Shown here: in pieces, positions 1 to 10,717 of the stretch | Layout: every line of letters begins with the position of its first letter | Position numbering within the stretch: position 1 is the first letter of the stretch | Assembly (NCBI GenBank): GCA_026826555.1 | Contig: JAKSZT010054335.1 | Span: 6,640,108-6,704,107 of the forward strand | Length of the DNA stretch: 64,000 nucleotides | Origin: Tolypeutes matacus | Lineage: Eukaryota > Chordata > Mammalia > Cingulata > Chlamyphoridae | Reading direction: 5' to 3' | Program-made: the position numbers and the translations under genes | Notes under the pieces: generated by a model | Seen by the model: only the letters and a program-made list of their open reading frames with translations | The model's database searches: none | What the model was told of the DNA's origin: nothing

Positions 1-75
1 CTGCCCCTGTTCCCTGTCCCCCTGCACCCCTGCCCCCTGTTCCCCTGCATCCCTGCCCCCTGTCCCGCTGTCCAT
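1..75. repeat. C/T-rich imperfect tandem repeat
   Basis: About five degenerate units of roughly 15 bases built on CTGCCCCTGTTCCC are repeated head to tail, and the array runs off the left edge of the window. It is low-complexity minisatellite-like DNA with no coding sense. Confidence 0.7.
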
Positions 76-2284
76 CGGGAGGCACTCCCTGAGGCCCAGC
101 TAGCAGCCAGCGCACTCCATCCAGAGATCTCCCCGCTGTCCAGATCGTGAACCCCACGTCCCAACGGGCAGTTCACCCTAAAAGTGGACATGAAGGCCGG
201 GCCAAGCCCCACTCCCGAAGCTGGGAACTCTCGACGGTCTGTGCGGCCTGTGCGCCAAGTCTGGAGTTCCCCAAGTCTAAAGTGCCTACCGTGACATATG
301 GCAATTGAAATGGATTGGCTCCAGACCCCTGCCAACTGGGCTAAGTTTTAGGGATTCCATTTTTATCTGATTTTGCTAAGTATCAAAAGATTTATTTGTG
401 GAGATTTTTCTTTGCAGGAGGTGCATTTCTAAGGTAGCACTTATTCCAGAAATCCAAGAATGTTGTTTATAGAAGGGGCTATCCATCAGGCAGCTTCGAT
501 TTTTTAAAAATTGGTTTTCTATTCTTCAAAAACCATTTTCTAATTCATTTTGATAGGCCTAAGGTGGGTCTTCATTTCCCTTGGAAATGTCTCCACTGTC
601 ATCCAGCAGGATGGACGTTTGTCGAAGCTGAGACAGGATTGATGCACTCTCTTTAGTCTCATTTTATGTTTATTTTTCCTCCAAAACACCGGAGAGAAGA
701 CAAATAGCAACAGTAAAAGTTACCTTGGGGCTTTTATCCTAGGACTATAATTAATGAATGCAAACAATAGGCCTTTGTATATGGGTACAGACATGAAGCC
801 TACTTGCTTGTTCACTCAAGGAGCAGTTTGTAGTTTTAGGCATAACTAATTCTTCAAGGCCAATATGTTCTTTAAATAACTTTTTTCCTGCCTTAGATAT
901 TTTGCCGTTTACACTGGTAATGTTGACCGCCACACAGAGCACATGCCGCTGCTGCAGTGAAAAAGCCCAAGCACTAAAATGATGTTCAGTGACGTCCATT
1001 GTCTGGACTGGCTTTCTCATTTGTAACTTTGCTAGTAATTCTTTAGAATTAAGTGTAGCGTGTGGTTGTGATCAACCTGACTGATCATAAAAATTCAAAC
1101 AGACTGAGCAAAAGAAGGTATTTTGTCAAATTATACCTGGCATTTCCAGGTACTGATTCCCAATTTTAACTCTTTTATACAGAGTTAAAGAATAGTTGAT
1201 GTGATTAAAGTCATGCATTTTAAAATCAGATGACTAATTAATATTAGAGCAGGTTTTTTTTTTGTTGTTTTTTTTTTAGAGTTAAGATAGACTTTATTTT
1301 ATTTTTTTATTTTTTTATTGTGGGTAAAAATCAAATTTTTCACAATACATACCAATATTTGTAAAATGATATATAAATATGTATGCATATATGTGCATTT
1401 GCTTACATAAATGTTATAGAGCGGTTTTTTTAACACGTTTGCTTTTTCTATGTTCAGTTTATTTTTTCTGAATATGGCATACTGTTCAAACTGGTTGAGA
1501 AATATTTGTACCATTAGAAGTTCTAAAAGATAAAAATACCCCTATCTTTATATTTCTCTATAATTTAAGTACTTTAATCTAAATTTTGAATTGAGATATT
1601 TTAAATCCCTGTTGATACTTGAAGCAAATAAATAGTATTAAAGGAGATGACAAATTTTGCAACAGTACAAGGTGTTTTCCTATCAAATTTAAGTGTTGAA
1701 GAATTACTGGGTGACTACCACTAAAACAAGTTAGTTGAAATTAACAAATTGCTCACATTTTTTTATTTGCTTCTCTCATAAAACAGAAATTTTTCCAATT
1801 GTCTCACCAAAATTATGAGACAAATATCTTCTTTGAAATGAAGACAAATCATTAAACCAAAGAGAAATACAAGTATCAAAATATCTGATGAGTTGGTGAA
1901 ATAAGTGATTTTGTAAAAATTACTTTGCAAATTTGATTTTAGACAATACACTTCATAAAAATTCACTTGGTTATCATCCTTCCACACCTTTTCTTTCTGG
2001 AGCCAGCCCACTTGAGTTTGACATAAATCAGTTCCTTTTGTGAAACTGCAGCAAACAAATGGCTCTAAATTTTAGACTGTTCCTGGAAACCAGGAGCTGG
2101 TTTAACAGAGAAGGTATTACTTGTGATAGCTGACCATTGGCATGTCAAGCAGTGGCTTCGCTAAAACGCATGCATCCGAATCACCTTTAGGCAAAGAAAT
2201 AAATGCAGATTGTTTTGCAGTTCAGACAGAAACATTAATCAAGCCAGCAGTGTGAAGAAGGCGGTTTATTAAACATTTATTGAG
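76..2284. other. AT-rich intergenic DNA, nothing recognised
   Basis: I see no gene, recent repeat or RNA here. The short minus-strand frames (largest 89 codons) are rich in low-complexity residues and match nothing I know. A T-rich stretch at about 1254-1330 is simple low-complexity sequence. The low density of recent transposons compared with the rest of the window is the only notable property. Confidence 0.5.
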
Positions 2285-2490
2285 CTCCTAAACTGATGAG
2301 CATCCTTTAGAAAGAGGGGAAATGGCTGATTGGCTCCTTTTGATTAGGTCTCTCCAATTAATGTATTATTGTAACTGTTAATCAACACTATCTGAAAATG
2401 AGCAGAAAGAGCAGAAAACGAACTGTGAAACCACGGTGTGGTCTGCTCCGGACCCTCCATCCAAATCCCCTTTGGGAAGAATCTCCTTCC
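2285..2490. promoter_or_regulatory. Candidate conserved noncoding element
   Basis: The block is AT-rich, free of recognised repeats and dense in homeodomain-type cores. These include CCAATTAATG near 2353, GTTAATCA near 2377 and GATTAGG near 2343, plus an inverted CCAAT box (GATTGG) near 2328. It lies 300 bases before a CpG island. Such texture is typical of enhancers near developmental genes. This is inference from composition, because conservation was not tested. Confidence 0.3.
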
Positions 2491-2804
2491 GGCAGAAAGG
2501 TAAGTCTAAATGGCATTCCATGCATTCAGGAGCAGTAAATCCCACTCTCTAAGAAGGCCTGTTAAAAAAATTGTCCTTGATGACAACCCCGAAACACTAA
2601 ACAGTAATCAGGATCAGCTTTTCATTTAGCAGTTCATCAAGTGGGCTATTTATGGATTGGGACTTCTGATTTGCAATACATCATTTCAGGGTTCAGCGTT
2701 ATCTTTTGATTTCTTTCCAGCTGAAAAGGCTAAGTGTGTAAATAGCTCTTGTCAGACGACATGGTTGGCTATTGTCACACACAGAAGGAATCTAGGAACC
2801 CACC

Positions 2805-3180
2805 GGGCCAATTCGCCGAGAGTCAGCGGGGAAGGCTTGCCCGGGGCGGGCACTGCAGGGCCAGGGAGGGCGCCCAGGCGGTGGGAGCTGGTGGCGGTGG
2901 CGCTGGTGGCGCGCCCGAGCGCAGTGGCCTTCGTGGCGCCTCGGTTACGCCCGGGACGCCCTTCGGGCTTGGACTTACGCGACAGGCCTTGCCGGGCTGA
3001 GGAGGCACGTTTTAGTGGCACCGCAGAAGGGCTGAGAGACCAACAATGGAGACATAGCCCAAGATATCCCAGGAACACAAAGGTCTGGGTCCCTCGAGGT
3101 CTCTGAACTCGGACAGACACCGCCGCCTTCCGAAGAGGCGCTGCTCCCCGCGCCACCCAGCACACACGTCGCTGCTAAAA
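2805..3180. promoter_or_regulatory. CpG island, orphan promoter candidate
   Basis: I count about 24 CpG dinucleotides in the first 200 bases (2810-3010) and a second cluster near 3110-3170, inside otherwise CpG-poor AT-rich DNA. That is the normal signature of a promoter left unmethylated in the germ line. Several open frames cross it on both strands (up to 149 codons), which is what GC-rich DNA gives by chance; none looks like a protein I know. No TATA box is obvious. It could be a promoter of a noncoding transcript, an alternative first exon or a CpG-rich enhancer. Confidence 0.55.
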
Positions 3181-4204
3181 TTCCCACCATCGTCACAGAT
3201 ATTCCATTCACAAGAAGGTTAAAGGCGTTTCCCACTGCAAGAAGGATTAACTTACCGGAGGATTCTGGGACTGCAGATGTACACTGCGGCAAAATCCTAA
3301 ATGCATCGGAAAAAAATCATTTCTGGACTCCAGCTGCTAAAAATAATAGAATTATAGTAAATCACGGATAAGATTAAAACAGCAAGCCATTTTCAAATTC
3401 CAAAATGTCCAGGGAAAAAAAGTAATTCTTTTCTTTTAACTCATTTCTTAAACAATGCAAATTTTTAAAGTAGCTTTGCTTTCCAGAGCACGCAGCGCCA
3501 TGAAATCGATAATTTTTGATCCTTCGGTTAGTAGGCAACATGGTGAGCTATTGCAGGGACTGCAGGCAGCAGACATGTTCTTGTCAGCTAAAAATTTTCA
3601 TATTGTTTTTGAATCCACTGAGATTTGTAGACGTGGTATCAACGGGTTTTGTTCTCGACTGCATTAGGGTCTAGGGATGCAAACCCTCAGTTTATGAACA
3701 TATACACGCCTATTGCTTTATATACGTTAAAAGCAGGAAGACTTACTGGATCTTAAACAAAAAATTATGTAAAAGGAGTGGCCGGTGTGATTATAATCCC
3801 ATCATGCAGGGGCCACGGTTTCCATTTAGTGAAATTTCGCAGAGGGCAACTTCTTAAGAACATCCCCGCTGTGCAGAGTGAAAAGCATGAACAAATCAAA
3901 GACAGAATTCATCTGTGTTTATATTTTGCCAACAATGAAAAACCTACTCTTTGTATGCCTTCTTTCCCCCACCTTATTATTTCATGAAAACTGCAGCATT
4001 TTCCCCACCCCCATCCAAACACTCACCACCCCAGCACCGCCGTGTTCGTCCCTCTTGTGCTTCTCTTTCGTCTCCTTTTTCGCTTTCACAAATTCTGCAC
4101 GCGCCATCTTTGTGTGGGGTGATGGTCTGCTAATTTCAGTTACCCATTCTCTTACAAATCAGTCCAGAAATAGGAAATTATAACGTGCTCCGGGGCTTAA
4201 TTTG
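3181..4204. other. Intergenic DNA, nothing recognised
   Basis: This is single-copy-looking DNA without a recognised repeat. Plus-strand frames at 3455-3667, 3778-3987 and 3878-4183 (69-101 codons) have no domain or signal that I recognise and overlap each other in different phases, so I treat them as chance frames. Confidence 0.4.
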
Positions 4205-4440
4205 CCTAAATTTCTTTGTCTTCCCTTCTGACATTGAAAAAATAAAGAGAGATATTTCTATTATTGCCATAACCTGTTGTATACAGTGGTGATAAAAAAT
4301 ATTATTACCATAATAGCAACAGCTGCAGCCTAAATAGAAGCTATGAGATAATTAATGTGCTACAACAAATTAATTTGCTGCAGGTGCTTCTGCTCTGAAC
4401 CGAGTAACCCATGCCATATAGAGTCTAAATACAATTATAA
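4205..4440. promoter_or_regulatory. Candidate conserved noncoding element
   Basis: This is an AT-rich block with ordered motifs: GATAATTAATGTGC near 4347, ACAAATTAATTTGC near 4365 and E-box-like CAGCTG and CAGGTG near 4320 and 4381. The two TTAATT cores sit about 20 bases apart. There is no repeat homology that I recognise. The pattern resembles homeobox/bHLH enhancers, but conservation is untested. Confidence 0.3.
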
Positions 4441-4441
4441 T

Positions 4442-4460
4442 CCCCCCCACACACACACAC
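4442..4460. repeat. Short poly-C/(CA)n tract
   Basis: A run of seven C is followed by about six CA units. It is a simple sequence repeat. Confidence 0.85.
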
Positions 4461-6950
4461 TAAATCAAAATACAGAGCAAAATGTCCTTTTTGACAAACA
4501 TTATGCATGCCTATTGTAAAAATAATAAAAACAAACAAAAACTCCTCCCCAGTCCTTTTCCCCCTACCCCTCACCAACCCACCCCAAAGGGTTTAGTCAT
4601 CGGGGACAAGTGTGGAAGTGTGGAGCTGCAGCATGTGTGCAAGGGTGGATGGTGTGGTATTTGTAAACATACGGAGGTTTCGTGCTATGTCTCAGCTGGA
4701 AAACGTCTGGACCAGCTATAGATTTCTTTTCTTTCTTTTTTTTAAGTAGAGCTAGCTTATAATATTTAAGAGCTTCTACTAGTTTTAAAACAAAAATTAC
4801 ATGTGTTCATGTGTATAACTAGAAGAAAAATAACACTGTGGAGCACTTATCTACTGAATGAATTTTTTAAAAATCATGTGTTTTACAGAAGAGGGAAATG
4901 TATTTACAATGTAGCACTCTTCATTGATGCGAGAAGTTTTTATTCTCACCTACTGTCACTTTGAGTGTTTATGGAAACTGGTTGCTGGTTCTATTACAAG
5001 TGGGTGCCAAAAATACACTGCGTCAGGCCAGCTCGGGCAGGGGCCTGGAGAAGGTCACAGTGTCAGAAGCAAATGGCCATTTTCTACTTTGCACCACTAA
5101 GCAAAAAATAACTTTGAACCTAGAAAAGTAGAATATGCAGAGTGATTTTTTAAAACTACTTGACTTAAAAATTCTCTTAAAGATATGATCATTTCTGAAT
5201 TTCTCCCAGTAATGCTAGTGAAAAATTAATGACATTTTTGTTTGCAGCCCTCATTTTTTGTTTGTTAAAAAGCCAAAAAGTATAAATTTTATCATGTTCT
5301 AAATTTTCAAGGTTCTTGGTTATTAAAATTCATTTTATTGGCTGATTTAAGATTTAATTCTGAATATTAGAATAGATTCATTTCTTATACAATGCAAAGA
5401 TATTTACAGCATTTTTATTTAACTTTTCAGAAGTTTTAGTTCTAGGAAAAGATATGAAATTATTTAAACAGAACACTCTTCCAGCTGTACAGAGAAAGGA
5501 CACCACACTTACCCGGGTTTTCATTAGAATGTTTTATTTCTTGTACTCTTCTTCTGTGAACAAGAAATGCTCTGAGTCACCCCCGTCCTCTCTGCAGAGG
5601 ATGGGACTTTTGTCACTCCATTCCCCAGGCAGTGATGGACATGTATTTTACTCCATCTTTCTTTTGTTCATGCTAAAGCTTTTTCTTCATATCTATTTTC
5701 AAATCTGCTTATATTTTAAATTTGTAATTATAGAATTCGAGTTAGGGGGAAAAAAAGAAAAAGGAACAAAGACCACACTGGTCTCCTTTGAAAAAGAGGA
5801 GGAAGAAATAGCCAATTCTTTGATAAAAATGAGAAAAAAAAATGACAAGCATGGAGTCTGTACACCTCCTTTGGGATTTTCCAGTGATTTTCATGTCAGC
5901 TGATGTGGTGTTCCACACAAACGGAACTTTGTGAAATTATATAGCTCTGGAATTATGAGATCAATGAGGGGACAGGAGACAATGTTTAAATTTCTGTCAC
6001 TTCCAGGGAGCATCCATTCTCAATATTTTTCCTCCCACTATAATTTGTATTAAAAACTGAGCTGTAAGAAATCAAGATAGTAATTTTCTAACCCAAATAT
6101 CTCCTATTTTCTGTTAATGTTCTCTTTTCTTAGCAAAACAGCCTCTGTTTCTTCAACCCTTTCTCATATGATGATTTTCAGGAAGCCCATCCTGAAAGAA
6201 CTACCTTGTGTACCTTGTGTAGTTCTGAGCAGTGAAAAGTGGTCAGTGTATGCCGACTTCTTTTGGGGTAATTTGCTACACAGGAAGAACTAAGTAATCT
6301 AACTATGGTGATTCGATATGGGGCTTGTAACAATCGCATCATAAAATTGCAGGTTTAGGCTGATCTTGTTATCGTCTGAAACAAAAATTTCTAAAGATTT
6401 TTAATTTTGCAGTCTTCTCAGTAAAATAATTTTGAGTATGTACCCTAGATGTATATTTCCTTAAATTATATACATATCTATAGCAATATGTAAAATTTCA
6501 ATGAAAAGTGCCTTTTTTTTAAAAAGATGAAAAGTAAATAAAGAAGTTGTAATATTTTATTCCCTCATCCCAGTGTATCCTCTCGTGTACCTTCTGGGTT
6601 ATAGTCACCTCAATCAGGACCTTTCTTTGACATAACGTGCTTTAAAGCATCATCACACCCATTCCATGTTCGTGATTCTTTAAAAACAAACAAACTAACT
6701 AACCTGAACTCAGAGGCTTGTTGACCACTGCGTGGTCCTTTAGGCAAGGGCGCTTTCAGCGCAGCCCCTTTAGGCCTTCCTGTTTCCGCAAAGGCAGCCA
6801 GAATATAAACTGGTGCACGCACCCTGGCTGCTGATCCTGCTCGAGCGTCCTCTCCGGATGTGCACGTGTGCGTGCATCCCGGGTCTTTCCGTCTTTGTTT
6901 TAACAGGGAGGTGTTAGCCACCTTCTCAACAAAGAGAGTGACACGGCCTT
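4461..6950. other. AT-rich intergenic DNA, nothing recognised
   Basis: No recognised repeat, gene or RNA. The 149-codon plus-strand frame at 5454-5903 is hydrophobic then lysine-rich and looks like chance translation of AT-rich DNA. The 103-codon minus frame at 6610-6921 matches nothing known to me. Confidence 0.4.
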
Positions 6951-7027
6951 TTCAAGGTCAAGCGGTTTTGAGATGCCTCGCATGAGAAAAGCGGTGCTTT
7001 CAGTGTCTGTGACCGAGAATCGACGTA

Positions 7028-7135
7028 ATGGCAGACGGCAAGGAGAAGCTGGATCGCGCCTCTGAACACTGGAATCGACTTGAATTTCAGAGCCAGAAGC
7101 ATGTGTGGAATGCTCGTTTTTCTACAGACAGGTAA
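7028..7135 (+). other. 35-codon ORF ending on a splice-donor consensus (candidate exon)
   Basis: ATG at 7028 has a good context (G at -3 and G at +4), with an in-frame stop just upstream at 7010-7012, so the start is forced. The frame encodes a polar, charged 35-residue peptide beginning MADGKEKLDRASEHWNRLEF. It stops at TAA in the string ACAG/GTAATG, where CAG/GTAATG is an excellent splice-donor match. It could therefore be a first coding exon spliced before the stop, a short microprotein, or chance. I do not recognise the peptide and found no partner exon. Confidence 0.12.
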
Positions 7136-7389
7136 TGCTCAGAGCCCATGTGGGGCCTTAGAGCCACTGCCGCCAGGATTCAGGAGACGCAAACCCCGCT
7201 CTGCGAGCCTGAGCCGTGCGCCCTGGGCGGGCCCTTCCACCTCCCGAGCGTCGGAGTAATCCTAATGCTGGCTCCCGTTGGTGGAGCTCCTGCCGGGGCC
7301 GGGTATGGGGCTTTGCCGTTCCCGTAGACTCCCCACTTAGCCTTCACGACCCAGAGAACGTCACCGTTCACCTATGACCTCCTTTCACC

Positions 7390-7522
7390 TTCACAGCACA
7401 GTGAGGTCGGGGAACAGTCAAATCCCCATTCTACATTGGGGGAAATTGAGACTTAGAGAGATGAAGGAATTTGCTCAGGTCACAAGTTTGGTGGCAGAGC
7501 TGGAGTTTGAACTCTAGACCCA
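7390..7522 (+). repeat. MIR SINE fragment
   Basis: The order of core words matches the MIR 3' half: AATCCCCATTCTACA, GGAAATTGAGACTTAGAGAG, then CTCAGGTCACA, TGGCAGAGCTGGAGTTTGAAC. It is an ancient tRNA-derived SINE. Confidence 0.85.
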
Positions 7523-7529
7523 CAGTGAC

Positions 7530-7660
7530 CAGTGCTGTGTAGTCATTAGCTACATGTAGCTACTGACATTTACGTGAATCAAAATTAGATAAGATTGAAA
7601 ACCCAAGACCTTAGTCTCGTTAGCACCTTCCATATGTGGCTGCCATACTGGAGGGTACAG
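7530..7660. mobile_element. hAT-type nonautonomous DNA transposon relic (MER3-like)
   Basis: It opens with an AGTGCTGT-like end and contains AGCTACATGTAGCTACTG and ATATGTGGCTGCCATACTGGA, which parallel the MER3-like family seen again at 29307-29490. It is degraded, and the family name is from memory. Confidence 0.5.
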
Positions 7661-7779
7661 ATGCTTTCCCATCATTAGAGAAATTTCCAGTGAATGGTGT
7701 TGAACTAGACTGACCTACTACAAAGGCTGTACTTTAACCCCTGGACATGATTCTTCCTGACCCATTCATTCCTTTTCTC

Positions 7780-7905
7780 ATTCATTTTTTCATCCATTCA
7801 CTCAACGAGCATATGCTGACTATCTACCATGTGCCAGGCACCGTGTTAGATTCTGGAGACCTACTGCGTTGCTGTCAAGAGCAAATGAATGGTGGCGTGA
7901 AAGGG
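7780..7905 (-). repeat. L2 LINE 3' end fragment
   Basis: CATTCACTCAACGAGCATATG followed by TACCATGTGCCAGGCACCGTG is the reverse complement of the L2 tail (cagtgcctggcacatagtaggtgctcaataaat type). Confidence 0.75.
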
Positions 7906-7954
7906 CTTTTTAAGGTGCACAGGTCTAGATAAATGTGAGATGTTTTTCCGCTGG

Positions 7955-8070
7955 AGTTGCTGGAAGTTCCCTGAGGGCAGGGCCTGGGTTAGTCTGAGAA
8001 TTCTCTCCTCCCTCCCCGCCTTCCCTGCCTGGCACCCAGCAGAGGTGCATGACGACGCTGGTTGAATGCA
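7955..8070 (+). repeat. L2 LINE 3' end fragment
   Basis: TTCCCTGAGGGCAGGGCCTGG, then CTGCCTGGCACCCAGCAGAGG and GTTGAATG follow the order of the L2 3' end. Together with 7780-7905 it forms a head-to-head pair of L2 tails. Confidence 0.65.
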
Positions 8071-9125
8071 GAGCCTCCCAGGACAGTGCATGTATGCCCG
8101 TTTTTGTCCATCCAGCGCCTGAACCCTTTTCCTACCCCAGGTGGAGCATTGCGGGCAATGCACGCCATGAGGGCTCAGCTCAGGGGGGCAGGTGCTTCTG
8201 CTTGGTGCTCGCAACCTGGAGCAGGTGACGCCAAGAAGCCGGCTGCAGCAGCTGTGTCCACCTCCCATGCAACCGTCACCCTTCTGGACGTGCAATGGGT
8301 GACCTTAAAAGCAACTTATTCCCACCCCCCATTCCCTTAAGCATCCTCTGTGGGGGTGCCCCCCCCCGGCCACCGGGTGCCCACGGCCTCCTGACCATTG
8401 TCAGGGAACAGGCCTGCGGGCACTTGCCCTGCGCGGCACGATGCACTGCTCCGCACTCACATCTCAGTCGCAGGCAGCCCTCCCCTCCTCCTGCCAGGGC
8501 TGCCCTGTCACCTGTCACCATCACAGCCTCCCACTGGCCAGCCCTGGCGCCGGGCGCCACAAGGAAGGAAGGATGGCACGGCTGGCCAGACGGCTGCTGC
8601 CAGAGAACGGCTTTTGCTCCCAGGGTTGGGCCAGTGTTTAAAGGTGTCCGTCGTGAGTGTCGCTGAGGGCTTTGCCGGCAGCCCCCTTGCTGGGGCTCTA
8701 TGTCCGCCACTCCCTTGGGCCCTTTTCTAGAAACTTCCCCCAACCCTGGCCTCTCATCTCTTCCATGCCCTCACTGTGCCCAGCGGTTTGGCTTTGGCGT
8801 TTCTGCTTGGCGGCCTTTCTCACACCTCCCTTGACCTCCTGCTCCCTAGAGAAGACAGAGGGAACCAGGTCCGGGGTGGGGATGGCGAGAGGATCCTTGT
8901 CGGAAGCTCCTGCGGCTGTCACTGCCTAGCCTCTTGGGTGCCCACTTGGGTTTTGAAGCCATTTTTCCTTCCTCATCATTCTGTGAGCTATTCAATATCC
9001 TTCCAGAATTTTTGTTCTGCTTTAATCACCCAGAATCAAATTCTTTTCTTTGCAACTCAATACCTGGTCCAATAAACCCTCCGTTTTCATTATTTTCAAC
9101 TATTGTCTAGTCTCTCCCTAGTTTG
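8071..9125. other. GC-rich intergenic DNA, nothing recognised
   Basis: Many overlapping frames up to 155 codons exist on both strands between 8276 and 8930. They are mutually overlapping, proline/glycine/arginine-rich and unlike any family, as expected from GC-rich noncoding DNA. Confidence 0.45.
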
Positions 9126-9709
9126 CATTTATTCACCATATTTCTAATTATTTTTCACAGTGCAAAGTAATGCATGCATCACATAAAACATTCAAACAAA
9201 TGTATGACATGGAATGAGAAAGAGCCTCATAATACCATGCCCCAGATATCCATCACCATCTCTAAATTTAATTTTTGAATTAAATAATGTATTCACAGTT
9301 TTCAAAAAATAATATATATGTATATACATACATATATTCTACTCTAGCCACCAGTACCCACCGTCTCCCCCCTTACCTCACCTCCGTTATTCATCTCTTC
9401 TGGATCCTGTCAGTGTCTCTGTGCATATAATACCTGTTTGCGTTGCTTTCCCTCCATGCACCCCATCCTCCTTTTTCACACAAAAGGCAACCTCATCTTC
9501 TTGCACATTATCACTTATGCCTTTTGTCACTTAACGTATCTTGGAGGTCTCTCCACATCAGTGGCCGGAGCACAGCCTCATTTGTTTTTATACCGGCATG
9601 GTATTCCATGACACGGAAGTACTTGGATTTATTTAAGTGGCCCCTCCCCTATTGATTGACATTAGGTTGTTTCCAAACATGTTTATCCTTAAAAATGGTG
9701 CTGCATGGA
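9126..9709 (-). mobile_element. Fossil LINE-1 (ORF2 3' part), left fragment
   Basis: The plus strand reads as the reverse complement of the L1 ORF2 3' end: GGTATTCCATGACACGGAAG, TTATTTAAGTGGCCCCTCCC, CTATTGATTGACATTAGG and TTGTTTCCAAAC occur in that order. It is decayed, with no open frame. The same fossil resumes at 11191 after the younger insertion at 9710-11172. Confidence 0.8.
9691..9709. repeat. Left target-site duplication of the 9710-11172 insertion
   Basis: AAAAATGGTGCTGCATGGA here pairs with AAAAATGATGCTCCATGAA at 11173-11191. 16 of 19 bases agree. It interrupts the older L1 exactly where the consensus would otherwise continue. Confidence 0.75.
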
Positions 9710-9928
9710 CAACCAACAAGATGTCGGCAGAGTAAGGAGCCCCATGAGTCAGCTTCTGTGACGGGGCAGTTAGTAATCACCCAGAGCTATCTAAAGCACC
9801 TGTTTGGGGGGCCCGGGAGGCCAGAAGAGCATCCTGCAGCATCCTTGAAAGAATGGAAGGAGGAGACTGCCCATGTGCAAAGAAGATTTGTGAGCAGAGC
9901 CCTCCATGCTATGGAGGCCAGTGTCCAT

Positions 9929-10669
9929 CCTCCACTGGAGGCACAAGCCGCCTCGGGAGCTGTTCCACAGCAGGAATTGGAAGCTCCACTTCCCACAAAC
10001 GGGGGAGGAAGGGACGGTTGGGCACCAACTTCAGCTACTGATTAGTAAATTTACTGGGCTGAAGTATAACCCTAAGAAGACTTAAAGTTTGAACTTGTCC
10101 AAGTCAGAAAGAGGCCAGTAGCCGCCATTTTGACTCCACTCCTGGCTTGAGGGGAAGCAGGGTTGACTGAAAATCACAGTGCTGGCAGGGACCAGCTTCT
10201 TCCATCCAGATCAGACAGCAGCTCTAGCTTAAGCCCCAACCCCACCTTCAGCAGGGAGGAAGCTGGAGGGAGCTGATGCTGAAGGGAGCTGTGCCAGCCA
10301 CACCGAGGAGGCGGGTGATCATCCTACTCTGGTGGCACAAGCTGCCTCAGGAGCTATTCTGTGGCTGAAGTTAGAGGCTCCATTTCCCAAAAACAGGGGA
10401 GGAAGAGACGGTGGGCCATCGACTTCAGCTACTGACTAGTAAATTCTACTGGCTTAAGTATTACCCTAAGAATAGCTAAAGTTTGAACCTGTCCAAGTCA
10501 GAAAGAGGCCGGTAGCCGCCATTTTGACTCCACCTCCAGCATGAGGGGAAGCCGGGCTGACTGAAAATCACGGTGACAGTAGAGACTGGTTTCTTTCACC
10601 AGCTCGGCCTGCAGCCCTGGCCTAGGCTTCAGCTCCACCTCTAGCAGGGAGGAAGCTGGCGGGCCCTGC
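9929..10669 (+). repeat. Tandem dimer, period about 393 bp, in the L1 5' half
   Basis: Unit 1 (about 9929-10275) and unit 2 (about 10322-10669) share anchors with constant spacing: GCACAAGC at 9941 and 10334, GAGGCC-GTAGCCGCCATTTT at 10111 and 10505, GCAGGGAGGAAGCTGG at 10251 and 10644. The offsets are 393-394. The CGCCATTTT core resembles a YY1 site, as in L1 promoters. Tandem monomers are known in the 5'UTR of some mammalian L1s. Confidence 0.85.
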
Positions 10670-10717
10670 ACCAGCCTCTCCAGGTAACTGCAGGTACATT
10701 TGGCTGGAAAATACACC

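Noticed and set aside
2657..3165. Overlapping 137-149-codon ORFs in the CpG island
   Set aside because: CpG-rich DNA lacks stop codons in all frames; no motif or splice model supports coding.
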